Assembly: GCA_963792385.1 (NCBI GenBank)
Contig: CAWBVZ010000006.1
Coordinates: 310,001-374,000 of the forward strand
Direction of reading: 5' to 3'
Length of the DNA: 64,000 nt
Source: DASSUW01 sp963792385
GTDB taxonomy: Bacteria; Actinomycetota; Thermoleophilia; Solirubrobacterales; Solirubrobacteraceae
Numbering within the stretch: position 1 is the first letter of the stretch; each line of letters starts with the position of its first letter. The notes under the pieces were generated by a model that was given only the letters and a program-made list of their open reading frames with translations, made no database searches and was not told the origin of the DNA. The position numbers and the translations under genes were made by a program. This document shows positions 51,900-61,661 of this stretch, one piece after another.

Positions 51900-52186
51900 T
51901 CCGATAGCTCAGGAGACGACTCGCGCGCAACAAGCATCGTGACCTGCCGCAGCGCGGCTTGCTCGATCGCAAACTCGCGTGCGCGCCGTTCCGCACGCTC
52001 GAGCGACTTGACGCGTGCGGTCTTGGCACCGCGCGAGCCCGGTCGGCGGACGAGATACGCCTCGTCACGACCCAGCGGCTCCGCCACGGCCATGGACCCA
52101 TCGTCGAGGACGATCTCGCCACCGTCCCGCGGAACGTCGAGCGCCGTCCGGTAACTCGGCACGTCGCCCCTCGAGCAGATAGCCAT
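51900..52186 (-). pseudogene. Possible degraded coding region
   Basis: From ATG 52186 the frame has GC-rich third positions (VPSYRTALDVPRDGGEIVLDDGSMAVAEPLGRDEAYLVRRPGSRG) and then ERAERRAREFAIEQAALRQVTMLVARESSPE, closely like the linker that precedes each GAF domain in the kinase at 56388-59327 (EQAALRRVATLVARE). After that the codon bias fades. Could be the stump of a GAF-containing regulator; no function is assigned. Confidence 0.3.
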
Positions 52187-52240
52187 CGCCGGTGACCAGT
52201 AGATCGGTGCTTCGCGTCATGAGATCGGAATAGCGACGTC

Positions 52241-53236
52241 TCAGCCGTGTGGGGAGCGGCCGGTCTGCCGGGTGGACTGCCGGATGACCAGTGTGGGTCG
52301 GTCGGCGTGGTGCACGATCGCGCTTGAGACGCTCCCCAGAAGCAGCGCTCGCAGACCGGTCAGTCCGCGGGAGCCCATGACGATGGTGGCGGCGTCGTGG
52401 CGGTCGGCGATCTCGACGATCGTCTTCCACACCGGTCCGGTGGCCTCGACGGCGACCGGCTTTGCGTGAAGGCCTGCCTGTTGCGCGATGCGAACGCCGT
52501 CGCGGGCGACGCGCTCGCCGCGGTCGGCGGCGGCGCGATCGACTTCGACGGAGTCGATGCTGTCGGTCGTGCCGGCGGATGCGGAGCTGCCGAGTGCGGG
52601 CGTCGGTTGCCAGACGGTCACGACCAGCGCATCGCGCCCGCCCAGCAGGCGCCCAGCGTGCTCGATCGCGTGCTTGGCATCCTCGGATCCGTCGTAGCAC
52701 ACCAGCAGCGGACCGTCGGCGGTGGGAGTGTGCCCGGCGGGGTCGACTGCAAATGTGGTGACCGGCAGGCGAAAGCGGTTCTCGACGTGCTCGATCAGCC
52801 GGCGCTCCTGCCAGTTGGCGTGCTCTGAGACGTGCAGGGCGATCAGGATGTGATCGGGCTCGAACGCCGTGACTGCGTCCGCGATGACCGTCACGACGCT
52901 TCCACGGGAAGCGGCGCCGCCCGCGTCGGCACCGATCGCGTGCATCTGGCTCAGGACCGTGTCGAAGCGCTCGTCGGCGTAGTGCCGGAATCGATCCACC
53001 TCATCGGCGAGCCAGGCCAGTCGTCCGGGGAGCGTCGGCGTGAGGACATAGACCTCGGTCGCGGCGTCGATGATCGCGCGGACGACGGGCGGTAGCTCGT
53101 CGACGTCGGCGACAGCCGCGTCAGAGACGAAAAGGAGCCGGTGGATCCCCGGGGTGGGGTTCGTCCGAGGCGCGTGGGACCCGACGTCGTTCGGGTGCGT
53201 CACGCCGCGCGCGTTCGTGGTTCGCTGCTCAGTCAT
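52241..53236 (-). CDS. Tandem universal stress protein (UspA family)
   Basis: 331 residues from ATG 53236; the open frame further upstream is not family-like. The N-terminal half is a diverged Usp-like domain (HRLLFVSDAAVADVDELPPVV...FEPDHILIALHVSEHANW). The C-terminal half is canonical: GPLLVCYDGSEDAKHAIEHAGRLL, and the ATP-binding GSRGLTGLRALLLGSVSSAIVHHADRPTLVI (G-2x-G-9x-GS). Single protein with two Usp domains, a form frequent in actinobacteria and linked to hypoxia or redox stress. Confidence 0.9.
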   Translation of the reverse strand: MTEQRTTNARGVTHPNDVGSHAPRTNPTPGIHRLLFVSDAAVADVDELPPVVRAIIDAATEVYVLTPTLPGRLAWLADEVDRFRHYADERFDTVLSQMHAIGADAGGAASRGSVVTVIADAVTAFEPDHILIALHVSEHANWQERRLIEHVENRFRLPVTTFAVDPAGHTPTADGPLLVCYDGSEDAKHAIEHAGRLLGGRDALVVTVWQPTPALGSSASAGTTDSIDSVEVDRAAADRGERVARDGVRIAQQAGLHAKPVAVEATGPVWKTIVEIADRHDAATIVMGSRGLTGLRALLLGSVSSAIVHHADRPTLVIRQSTRQTGRSPHG

Positions 53237-53413
53237 GGAGCCGAAGCTACGGTCAAGCACCGGGGGCGTCGAAAGCTGTTCGCGAGCGCGTGATCGCCAC
53301 GCGCGATCGTTCGCGTTTCGAGCGCGTTCGCGATCGCGTCTGCGGCAGAACGTATCGCCGTCGACAGCACGCGGACGTAACGTCGAGAGCCACCGATCCT
53401 GTAGGAGGTCCCG

Positions 53414-53955
53414 ATGCCCCAATCCGGCACCGGCGAGCGCGTCACTGAGTGCTCGACTTCCCGTCACGCGACGGGCTGTCCGTTCAAGCGATCCGCGTCG
53501 ACTACGAGCCGGGCGGCTTCACACGCGGCACCCACCGGCACCCGGCCGGCGCGTACGTGTACGTCATCGACGGCAGCGTGAAGTTCGCGGTCGGGGACGG
53601 CGAGCCGATCGTGCTCAAGGCCGGCGAGTCGTTCTACGAGCCTTCGAACGCGCTGCACTCGGTCTCGCGCAACGCCAGCGAGGACGTGTCGGCGAGCCTG
53701 ATCGCGTTCTTCGTGCTCGGCGATAGCGAGTCCAGCGTCCCGCCACTCGAGACAGGCGTCGAAGGCGTCGTCGATGAGCAAACGCTTCGTCCGGCGGTTG
53801 CGCGCTCGGGGGAGCTTCATCGCCTGCAAACTGAAGCATCGGCAGAAGTCCTCTTCGACACCGGCGGCCGATCGCTCGATCGGCCGGTGTTGTTGTCATC
53901 ACGCGGGCGGGGGTCAACGATCGAAGCCCAAGAGATCCGCGATCGGAGGTCGCCG
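53414..53955 (+). pseudogene. Cupin-domain protein, frameshifted near its start and lacking its own stop
   Basis: AGGAGGT and ATG 53414 begin MPQSGTGERVTE; one base seems to be missing near 53448 and the family sequence continues one frame over as VLDFPSRDGLSVQAIRVDYEPGGFTRGTHRHPAGAYVYVIDGSVKFAVGDGEPIVLKAGESFYEPSNALH. HRHPAG, GESF-E and H (NALHSVSRNAS) are the cupin metal-type motifs. After VLGDSESS the frame stays open through about 60 residues of low similarity into the DoxX gene. Either a fused protein, or loss of a stop by a second indel; the RBS before the DoxX ATG favours two genes. Confidence 0.6.
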
Positions 53956-54522
53956 ATGAACACCGCTCTCCTCGTGCTCAGGATCATTCCCGGGCTCCTT
54001 CTGATGGGGCACGGGCTGCAGAAGCTCGTGCCCCCCGCCTACTCACCGCCGCTGTTGCACGCGGCCGGTCATCGCGGCACGGGGGCGGCCTTCGAGAGGC
54101 TCGGCATCCAGCCGGCGGTGATGGCCGCCGTCGTGGCGGGCTCGGCCGAGCTCGTCGCCGGCTTCTCGCTCGCGGCCGGGCTCCTCACGCCCGTCGGCAC
54201 CGTTCTCGTCGGCGCCGTGATGATCACCGCGATCCTCAAGGTGCATGTCTCGAACGGGATCTGGGCTGCTGAGGGCGGCTTCGAGTTCCCGCTCGTGCTG
54301 CTCACGGTGGGCTTCGCGATCACGGCGCTGGGCCCCGGATCTCTCTCGGTCGACTCCTGGCTCGAAATCGACAACTGGGCCGGCATCAACTGGACGATCA
54401 ACCCCGCGGCGCGGTCGGCGATCGCGCTGGCCGTCGGCCTCGCCGGAGGCCTGGTGGTGGCCCTGGCATCCTGGGCGTCGAAGCCCACCCAGACTCACGC
54501 GAGCCCGCAGGCGGCGGGCTGA
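53956..54522 (+). CDS. DoxX-family membrane protein
   Basis: 188 residues from ATG 53956 with GGAGG 7 nt upstream. Four TM helices: LLVLRIIPGLLLMGHGLQKLV, then AVMAAVVAGSAELVAGFSLAAGLLTPVGTVLVGAVMITAILKVH, GGFEFPLVLLTVGFAITALGPGSLSVD (the typical DoxX ending), and an extra C-terminal helix. DoxX proteins are small quinone-pool or thiol-stress-related membrane proteins. In frame with the preceding cupin. Confidence 0.85.
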   Translation: MNTALLVLRIIPGLLLMGHGLQKLVPPAYSPPLLHAAGHRGTGAAFERLGIQPAVMAAVVAGSAELVAGFSLAAGLLTPVGTVLVGAVMITAILKVHVSNGIWAAEGGFEFPLVLLTVGFAITALGPGSLSVDSWLEIDNWAGINWTINPAARSAIALAVGLAGGLVVALASWASKPTQTHASPQAAG

Positions 54523-54817
54523 TGCCCTACGCGTCGGCCGGCGTGAGGGAGCTGTGGTTCGGCGCGTCGAGCGCCGCTCCTCTGCCGGGATTCGGAGAGG
54601 CAAGGCCGCGTGCGGGAGGCGCGCGGCCGCCCTCCTTCGGGCTGCTGTGCCGGTCTCCTCGCGCTCGTGCGCGCCGATGGGAGGGGACACTCGTGGGATT
54701 CGAGCCGCCGCCGCCGGCGCCCTCCACGTGACTGTCGTGGCGATACGCAGCACGGATCGACTCAGCGTGACGCCTTGTTGCGGCGCCTTGTCCCTGCCGC
54801 TTAGCGTGCACTTTCCA

Positions 54818-55036
54818 GTGAAGCGCATCCGGAAACGTGATCCGTGGTCTCTGCTGCTCGCCGCCACGCGACGTGTGGCACGTCACGGTGAGAGGCCCTG
54901 CGACCACCTGCACGACACCGTCAGCCGCTACGACCACGCCGCCAAACGGATCGAGTTGCTGCTCACATGCCCGGTTTGCGAGACCGAGAAGGTGATTCAC
55001 AGCCTCGTGTACGAGCCCAGGTTCGACCGTCCGTGA
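54818..55036 (+). CDS. Small CxxC protein of unknown function
   Basis: About 72 residues from GTG 54818 (VKRIRKRDPW...); the start is uncertain because GTG 54806 is also in frame and no clear RBS is seen. The C-terminal half CDHLHDTVSRYDHAAKRIELLLTCPVCETEKVIHSLVYEPRFDRP contains CPVC and upstream Cys/His that may make a zinc site, and reads as a real conserved domain. The region 54523-54817 between it and the DoxX gene holds no other gene. Confidence 0.45.
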   Translation: MKRIRKRDPWSLLLAATRRVARHGERPCDHLHDTVSRYDHAAKRIELLLTCPVCETEKVIHSLVYEPRFDRP

Positions 55037-55124
55037 AACGACGAAACGAGAGGTTGCTCATGGACACACGTTCGGCGGGCCCGAAGCACGGAGATCTTGC
55101 GCGCGGCGGGGAGACGCTCGACGG

Positions 55125-55796
55125 ATGAATATCACGGGCCTCAAGTGCGCCGACCTCGTCGATGCGATGGGCCGCATGCACCGCCACCGCTGCCACATCC
55201 TCGACCTGGTCAGCCCGACGCCCGGGCGGATCCTCTTCGGCCCGGCGGTGACGATCTCCTACTTCCCGAGTTGCTCGGCTGCGCTCGACCCCAAGCACCA
55301 CAACTTCGCCGATCTCTTCTACGAGGCGGTCGGCGACGACCCGGCCGGCAAGGTCGTCGTGCTCGCGTCCAACGGCTACACCGACACCTCGATGGGCGGA
55401 GGCACGAAGCTCCTGCGGCTCCAGCAGAACGGCTGCGCCGGGGTGCTGACGGATGGCCGCCTGCGCGACTACGACGAGCTCGCGCGCTACGACTTCGCGG
55501 CCTACTGCTCGGGTGCGGCGACGCGCTGGGGAGGCGACCACGTGACGCCGTTTCAGGCAAACGTGCCAGTCGTCCTCGACCGCGTAGCGGTGATCCCCGG
55601 CCACTACGTGTTCGCCGACTCCTCAGGCGCCGTCGTGATCCCGGACGTCCAGATCGAGGAAGTGCTCACCGAGGCACGCAAAGTCGAGGCCGCGGACGCC
55701 ATGTCTCGCGAGCAGATCGCCCGCGAGCAGATTCGTGACAAACCAAAGCCGGTCAGTGGGCCGGAACGGAACATCGGAGGAAAGACGACACCATGA
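55125..55796 (+). CDS. RraA-family protein (aldolase/RNase E-inhibitor-like fold)
   Basis: 223 residues from ATG 55125. CADLVDAMGRMHRHRCHI, GRILFGPAVTISYFP, GKVVVLASNGYTDTSMGGGTKLLRLQQNGCAGVLTDGRLRDYDEL, where the Gly-rich loop and DGRLRD mimic the Mg/pyruvate site of RraA-like 4-hydroxy-4-methyl-2-oxoglutarate aldolases, and VIPGHYVFADSSGAVVIP. The substrate cannot be fixed. A 22-codon ORF (ATG 55060, TGA overlapping this start) could couple translation. Overlaps msrA by 4 nt. Confidence 0.85.
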   Translation: MNITGLKCADLVDAMGRMHRHRCHILDLVSPTPGRILFGPAVTISYFPSCSAALDPKHHNFADLFYEAVGDDPAGKVVVLASNGYTDTSMGGGTKLLRLQQNGCAGVLTDGRLRDYDELARYDFAAYCSGAATRWGGDHVTPFQANVPVVLDRVAVIPGHYVFADSSGAVVIPDVQIEEVLTEARKVEAADAMSREQIAREQIRDKPKPVSGPERNIGGKTTP

Positions 55797-56308
55797 ACCA
55801 CAACACCGAGACCACGATCCTCGCGGGAGGCTGCTTCTGGGGTGTTCAGGAGCTGCTGCGCCACCGCGATGGAGTCATCTCGACCAGGGCCGGTTACACC
55901 GGCGGCGAGAACGACAACCCGACCTACCGCAACCATCCCGGTCACGCCGAGGCCGTCGAGATCGTGTTCGACCCCGAACGCATCTCCTACCGAGACATCC
56001 TCGAGTTCTTCTTCCAGATCCACGACCCGACGACCAAGAACCGCCAGGGCAACGACATCGGCTCCAGCTACCGCTCGGAGATCTTCTACACCAGCGACGA
56101 GCAGCGCCAGGTCGCCGAAGACACGATCGCCGACGTCGAAGCCTCAGGCCTGTGGCCCGGCAAAGTCGTGACCGAGATCAGCGAGGCCGTCCCCTTCTGG
56201 GAGGCCGAGCCCGAGCACCAGGACTACCTCCAGCGCTACCCGGACGGCTACAACTGCCACTTCCCGCGGCTCGGCTGGAAACTGCCACACCGCGAGACCG
56301 CCACCTAA
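55793..56308 (+). CDS. msrA: Peptide-methionine (S)-S-oxide reductase MsrA
   Basis: 171 residues; ATG overlaps the RraA stop. Catalytic Cys14 in GGCFWGVQELL; also RAGYTGGENDNPTYRNHPGHAEAVEIVFDPERISYRDILEFFFQIHDPTTKNRQGNDIGSSYRS, the core MsrA signature. Reduces Met-S-sulfoxide in proteins using thioredoxin. No C-terminal resolving Cys pair is present; the only other Cys is in YNCHFP, so recycling may be by a single resolving Cys. Part of the oxidative-stress theme of this end of the window. Confidence 0.95.
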   Translation: MNHNTETTILAGGCFWGVQELLRHRDGVISTRAGYTGGENDNPTYRNHPGHAEAVEIVFDPERISYRDILEFFFQIHDPTTKNRQGNDIGSSYRSEIFYTSDEQRQVAEDTIADVEASGLWPGKVVTEISEAVPFWEAEPEHQDYLQRYPDGYNCHFPRLGWKLPHRETAT

Positions 56309-56387
56309 CGCGGCGCTTTGGACGGACGGGCTGCGCCATCTCGCCAGGCCGCCGCGCGCGAGCTCGCGGGAGCGCGCGTACTCCCGA

Positions 56388-59327
56388 CTAGTCCCGAAGC
56401 GGAATGCCGGCGGCGACGAGCGTGCCGCCGCCGGCGGGGCTCTCGACCCGGAGCTGGCCGTCGAGCACGGCGAGCCGGTCGCCGAGCCCGACGAAGCCGT
56501 GGCCGTCGGGCTGCGCGCCGCCGACGCCGTCGTCGCGCACCCGGATCTGGAAGAAGCCGTCCTCGACGCGCGCATCGACGGTGGTGTGGCGCGCGCCGGA
56601 GTGCTTGGCGACGTTGGTCAGCGCCTCGGCGACGACGAAGTAGGCCGTCGCCTCGACCGCGGGAGCCATCCGGTCCTCGGTCACGCGGATCTGCACCGGC
56701 ACCGGCATCCGGTCCGCGAGCGCTTGAACCGCCGCGCGCAGCCCGCTGTGGGTGAGGACCCGGGGAAGGATCCCGTGCACGAGCTCGCGTAGCTCGACGG
56801 TCGCCCGCTCGGCGTGGTTGAGCGCCTCGGCCACGAGCGCGGGCGCGTTGTCGGCAGCGTTCTGAAGCGCCTGCCGCGCCAGCTTGAGTGTGATCACGGT
56901 GTGGACCAGCCGCTGCTGCGCGCCGTCGTGGAGGTCGCGCTCGATCTGCCGCCGGGTCTCGTCGGAGGCCGCCACGACGCGTGCGCGCGAGGCGGTGAGC
57001 GCGGACCGGCTCTCCGCGTTTGCGATCGCGGTCGCGGCGAGCTCCGTGAACTCCGCCATCCGCTGCTCGGCGTCAGGCGGGAACTCCTCGTGCTCGGTCC
57101 CGGCGGTGATCGAGCCCCAGTGCGACCCCTCCACCGTGATCGGAACCTCCAACGTGCGGCGAACCCCGGTTGCGGTGCCGATGCTGGCGACGATCACCGT
57201 CGTCCCGCCGGGCTCGAGCCGACGGATCGTCGTAGACCGGGCGTCGAGCAGCTGCTCCACCTCCTCGGCGACGGCCGCGAAGACCTGGCCAGGCTCCGCG
57301 CCCTTAGCCACGAGCGTCGCCACGCGCCGCAGCGCCGCCTGCTCGTCGGCGAGCCGTTCGATCTCGGCGCGCGCCTCGGCGTTCGCGATCGCCGCCGCCA
57401 TCAGCTCGGTGAACTGCTCCAGACGGTTCTCGGTGTCGGGCGGAAGGAGCTTCTCGCTTAGCACTGCCACGATCATCGCTCCCCACGGCCGGCCTCCCAC
57501 GACGATCGGAGCGGCAACGGTGCTTCGCAGTCCGCCCGGACGGACTGCGTCCGCGATCGGCCCAGTCGCTTGTTCATAGTCGTCGATCCGTGCCGGCCTG
57601 GCGGTGCGGAGCACGCGGGAGGTGACGTTGTCGCCGCCGAGCGGCGCGCGGAAGCCGACCGGGAACACCTCTGGGCGGTCGCCTGTGCCGGCCACGACGA
57701 TCGCGCAGTCGCCGTCGTAGCGCGCCATCCGAATGTGTTGGGTGCCGAGCAACTGAGCGATCTCCCGGGCGATCGCCGCGAAGACCTCCGTTTGGGTTGC
57801 CTCTCGCGCCACGAGCTCCGCCACTCGCCGGAGCGCTGCCTGCTCGTTCGCGAGCTCGAGTGCGTGCGCCTCCGACGCCGCGAGCTCGGCGCGGGCCTCG
57901 TAGTTCGAGATCGCCGTAGCGACGAGCTCGATGAAGTCGTAGAGGCGCTCCTCCGTTCTAGCCGGAAGGACAGTGCCTGTTCCGGAAAAGACGCACATCT
58001 TGCCCCAGAGCTCTCCATCTACCACGATCGGAGCGGCGCAGCCCGAACCGAATCCCGCCGCGCACGCCAGATCGCCGACCGTTCCCACTAGCGTCGAAAA
58101 GTCATCGACGCGCGCCATCCCATGCGTCTCCAAGACCTGCGCCGCGAGGCTTCCCGGATCTGCCGGCGCTCGGGAACCCGCACCAAAGAATGCTTTCGCG
58201 CCGGAAAGCTCGGACTCAAATGCGTCGCCGAACACGACAGCCATTCCGTCAGCCTCGTAGCGTGTAACGATCACGCCGGGCACGTTCAAGACGGTTGCAA
58301 CATCGTGAGCAACGGCAGAGAAAAGTTCCTCGGATGCCGGAGCCTGAGCGACGAGCGTCGCCACGCGGCGCAGCGCCAGCTGCTCCTCCACCAGCTGCCG
58401 CAGATCCGACCGCGCCTGCGCATTCGCGATCGCGGTCGCCACGAACTCGGTGAAGTCCTGCAGGCGCGACTCGGTCTCGGCAGGGAATGGGGCATCTTTC
58501 GACGTGGCGATCATCACGCCCCACGGCCGCCCCTGGACGGAGATCGGGACGCCGATGGAGTAGCGGATGCCGATCCGCCGCAGCGTCGCCGCGATGTCGC
58601 CGGGCATGTGCTCGTAGCTTTCGATCCGTGCCGGTCGCCCGGTCCGCAGCACCCGCGCGGACACGCTGTCGCCCTCGAGCGGAAACCGCGCCCCGATCGG
58701 GACGCCCGCGTAGCGGCCCCACTGCGCGATGCTGACGACCGTGCCATCCGCGTCGTAGCGGCCCAGGTGCGTTGCGTCCACCTCGAGCACCTCACCGACC
58801 TCCCGCACCACCGCGGCGAAGACCTCGTCCGGCGGCATCTCGCGAGCGACCAGCGTGGCCACGCGCCGCAGCGCGGCCTGCTCGTCGGCGAGCACGCGCA
58901 GCTCGTCGCGACTCGCCTCGAGCATGCGCTGTGCCTCGCGGAGCTCGGAGTCGCCGCGCCGGCGCTCGGTTGTGTCCCGAGCAACGCCGAACACGACGCC
59001 GCGCTCCGGCATCGTCCGCGTGTTCCACTCGAGCCACCGGACCGAGCCGTCGGCGCAGATGACCCGGGACTCGAACCCGACGAGATCGTGTCCCTCCCCG
59101 AGCCGCGCCAGCGCCTCGCGCGATGGCGACACGTCGTCCGGGTGAGTGATGTCTAAGACCGACCGCGAGAAGAGCTCGGCCTTCGGATAACCGAGCGTGC
59201 GCTCGAGCGACGCGTTCACGCGCTTGAAGTAGCCGTCGAAGCCGACGATGCACAACAGGTCGATCGAAAGATCGAAGAACTCCTGCAGCTCGGTCTCGGA
59301 CTGCGGCACACGCTGCTGCCCGTCCAC
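56388..59327 (-). CDS. PAS-4xGAF sensor histidine kinase (HisKA_3)
   Basis: 979 residues from GTG 59327 (AAGGAG upstream); soluble, no TM helix. PAS at about 10-135 (ETELQEFFDLSIDLLCIVGFDGYFKRVN...DTTERRRGDSEL). Four GAF domains follow, each introduced by EQAALRRVA-LVA-x-A and each ending AIANA-AR; the fourth is shorter. HisKA_3 with ETRRQIERDLHDGAQQRLV (phospho-His), then HATPase_c with EALTNVAKHSGA and DDGVGGAQPDGHGFVGLGDRL. NarX/DevS-like kinases of this kind sense redox or gases through GAF; none of the haem-His positions can be identified by eye. No response regulator lies next to it. Confidence 0.93.
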   Translation of the reverse strand: MDGQQRVPQSETELQEFFDLSIDLLCIVGFDGYFKRVNASLERTLGYPKAELFSRSVLDITHPDDVSPSREALARLGEGHDLVGFESRVICADGSVRWLEWNTRTMPERGVVFGVARDTTERRRGDSELREAQRMLEASRDELRVLADEQAALRRVATLVAREMPPDEVFAAVVREVGEVLEVDATHLGRYDADGTVVSIAQWGRYAGVPIGARFPLEGDSVSARVLRTGRPARIESYEHMPGDIAATLRRIGIRYSIGVPISVQGRPWGVMIATSKDAPFPAETESRLQDFTEFVATAIANAQARSDLRQLVEEQLALRRVATLVAQAPASEELFSAVAHDVATVLNVPGVIVTRYEADGMAVVFGDAFESELSGAKAFFGAGSRAPADPGSLAAQVLETHGMARVDDFSTLVGTVGDLACAAGFGSGCAAPIVVDGELWGKMCVFSGTGTVLPARTEERLYDFIELVATAISNYEARAELAASEAHALELANEQAALRRVAELVAREATQTEVFAAIAREIAQLLGTQHIRMARYDGDCAIVVAGTGDRPEVFPVGFRAPLGGDNVTSRVLRTARPARIDDYEQATGPIADAVRPGGLRSTVAAPIVVGGRPWGAMIVAVLSEKLLPPDTENRLEQFTELMAAAIANAEARAEIERLADEQAALRRVATLVAKGAEPGQVFAAVAEEVEQLLDARSTTIRRLEPGGTTVIVASIGTATGVRRTLEVPITVEGSHWGSITAGTEHEEFPPDAEQRMAEFTELAATAIANAESRSALTASRARVVAASDETRRQIERDLHDGAQQRLVHTVITLKLARQALQNAADNAPALVAEALNHAERATVELRELVHGILPRVLTHSGLRAAVQALADRMPVPVQIRVTEDRMAPAVEATAYFVVAEALTNVAKHSGARHTTVDARVEDGFFQIRVRDDGVGGAQPDGHGFVGLGDRLAVLDGQLRVESPAGGGTLVAAGIPLRD

Positions 59328-59711
59328 GTCGACTCGCTCCTTCCCTTGCGCGCAAGTATGGCGTAGGACGGCGGCTGACGGCGTCGCACCAGCCCCAACT
59401 GACCCGAGCGCAGGCCGGCCCGCGCCGGAGGCCGCCGACGGCCCCGTTGCGCATCGCCCAGGCGGAGCTCGGCGCCCGGACGGCGCGGGAGGCAGGCGCG
59501 CGCGGCTCGTCCATCGTGAGAGTGACGCCGCAACCAGGCCCACGGACGCTCCTGCCCGGAACGCTCCCCGTGCGTTCGAGCTCTCATCCTCCCTGCCGCC
59601 GGCGGAGCTCACGACTCGCCCTCGGACCCGGCGCCGATGATCGAGGCGTAGGAGGGCGCGGCCTACTGGCCTTCGTAGCCGATCGCTGCGAAGGTGTCGC
59701 GGAAGCGGTGC
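59328..59711. other. Intergenic region, no gene seen
   Basis: 384 nt between the histidine kinase start and the AhpD-like gene's stop. The kinase frame remains open upstream but reads as low-complexity Arg/Ala/Pro. No hairpin, repeat or tRNA noted. Confidence 0.5.
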
Positions 59712-60194
59712 TCAATCCGCCAGGCCCGGCATCGCGCCCTCCGCAAGCTTGATCCGGGTCCAGACGTTCATGTTGACGACGACGCCGACGATCTCGAGCA
59801 TCTCCTCCGGACCGAAGTGCTCGAGGAGCGCGTCGTGGAAGCGCTGGAACGCCGCGTCCTGATCGGTGTCGGCGGCGCGGGTGAGCGCCTCGGTGTAGCG
59901 GAGCGCCGCCCGCTCTGCCTCGGAGTGAAGCTCGGTCTCCCACCACGCGGTCAGGGTGTCGATCTTGGCCCGAGGGATGCCCGCCTCGCGCGCCGCCTGG
60001 TAATGCAGGTTCAGGCAGTAGGTGCAGTTGTTGAGCTGCGACACGCGCAGGCGCAGGAGCTGAGCGAGGCGGCGGTCGATCCGCAGGTCCGCCGTGTATC
60101 CGAACGCATCCGCGCCCATCCGCGCCATGCCGATCAGCGCTTCGTTCTCACTCGCCTCGAGCCGGCGGTTCGCCACCTGGGCATCGTCAGCCAT
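59712..60194 (-). CDS. Carboxymuconolactone decarboxylase / AhpD-like protein
   Basis: 160 residues from ATG 60194, with AAGGAAG upstream. Core helix bundle with the peroxidase-type motif LRVSQLNNCTYCLNLHYQAAREAG (CxxC plus His), and FGPEEMLEIVGVVVNMNVWTRIK. Proteins with this CxxC have alkylhydroperoxidase (AhpD-like) activity or act as thiol reductants. Last gene of the operon running from 63795; 18 nt after the permease stop. Confidence 0.9.
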   Translation of the reverse strand: MADDAQVANRRLEASENEALIGMARMGADAFGYTADLRIDRRLAQLLRLRVSQLNNCTYCLNLHYQAAREAGIPRAKIDTLTAWWETELHSEAERAALRYTEALTRAADTDQDAAFQRFHDALLEHFGPEEMLEIVGVVVNMNVWTRIKLAEGAMPGLAD

Positions 60195-60212
60195 CTTGCT
60201 TCCTTTCGATGC

Positions 60213-61629
60213 TCATAAGGTCGAGCCTCGGCACAGGGAACCACTACGCCCGCTCGGGTTCGTCCTTCGAGTGACCACGTAGACCGGGATGCCGATCAGG
60301 ATCAATACCGTGCCGCGCTGCACGGCCTCGGCGCCCGTCGCGCCCGCCATCCACACCGAGAACACCATGGCGAGGGCGATCGCAGCGATCGCCAATGTCC
60401 CCCCCGGCGGGCTGCCGCGGGTGCGTCGGGCGAGCGAGTGGCAGAGCTCGGCGGCCACGGACAGGACGTAGCCGAAGACGTACACGAACGTGCTCAACAG
60501 CGCGAGCGTGGTGAACAGCGCCAGCGGGTCCCCGGTCGCGTTGAACGCGATCAGCGCGGTGGCGAGGATCGTGTTGAGCACCAGTGCCGGCACGGGCAGT
60601 CCGCGCACGCGACGGCGCAGCGGCCGCGGGAAGAGGCCGTCGTGCGCGGCGCCCGCCGCCATCTCGGAGTTGACCAGGTTGAAGCCGTTGAGCGAGCCCA
60701 GCGCCGAGATCAGGGCCACCGCAGCGATCGCCTTCGCCGCCCACGCGCCGCCGAAGATCGCCTGCGCGGCGTCGGCGAACGGGGCGCTCGATTCGGCGAG
60801 CCGCGCCTGCGGCACCGTCCCCTGCACCGCCAGCGTGCCCGCGAGGTAGAGCACCGTCACGCCCGCCACGCCGGCGATGATCGCTCGCGGCACGTTGCGC
60901 TCGGGATCACGCACGCGGTTGGTGGCCACGGCGGCGCTCTCCATGCCCAAGAACGAGAAAAGCAGCAGGGCGGATGCGCTGGGCAGCGCCGTCCACGAGC
61001 CGCCGTGCGTCTGCACCGGGCCCACGTCGCCGGCGTCGCACGCGAGCAGTCCGGCACGGCGACGATCGCAAGGGCCGCGATCTTCAGGACGGTCGTGCCC
61101 ACGGCCACCGCACCCACCGACCGGGTGCCGACGAGGTTGTTGAGCGCCGGAAGCCAGAGCACGGCGCCGGCCACCGCGAACGTCGTGAGCCGACTCGACC
61201 CCAGCCCGAGCAGCGCCTCGGCGTAGCGGCGCCCGCGACGGCGATCGTGGCATGCCCGGTCCACCCCTGAATCCAGTACGTCCACGCGGCGAGGAATCCG
61301 GCGAACCGGCCGAACGCGTCGTCGGCGTAGGCATATGGGCCGCCCGAGCGCCGGGTCCGGCGCACGAGCCGCGCGAACGTCAACGCCAGCGCGAGCGAGC
61401 CGGCACCGACCACGGCGAAGGCGGGCACGCTGAGCCAGCCGTAGTCGGCGATCGCAGCGGGGACGGTGAAGATGCCGGTGCCGACGATGCCACCCACCAC
61501 GATCGCGACGGTGGCGAACAGGCCGAGCCGGTCGTCGGGCGCCCCGAGACGCTCATCGGCCGGGGCGGACACGGCCTCCGAGATTCGGCAGACAGCGCGC
61601 TGCTCGCGCTCGACCAAGGCGCCGCTCAT
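60213..61629 (-). pseudogene. APC-family amino-acid permease, split over three frames
   Basis: Starts at ATG 61629 (MSGALVEREQRAVCRISEAVSAPADE), then GLFATVAIVVGGIVGTGIFTVPAAIADYG, the APC TM1 signature, and GFLAAWTYWIQGWTGHATIAVAG. The frame changes near 61235, continuing RRYAEALLGLGSSRLTTFAVAGAVLWLPALNNLVGTRSVG...KIAALAIVAV, and again near 61050, continuing LLACDAGDVGPVQTHGGSWTALPSASALLLFSFLGMESAAVATNRVRDPERNVPRAIIAG to the end at 60213. About 12 TM helices would result if repaired. Adjacent genes are intact, so sequencing indels are as likely as decay. Transports an unknown amino acid or polyamine. Confidence 0.75.
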
Positions 61630-61661
61630 TCCACCTGCTCGTCGGCCTCGTGCTCGCGGGC

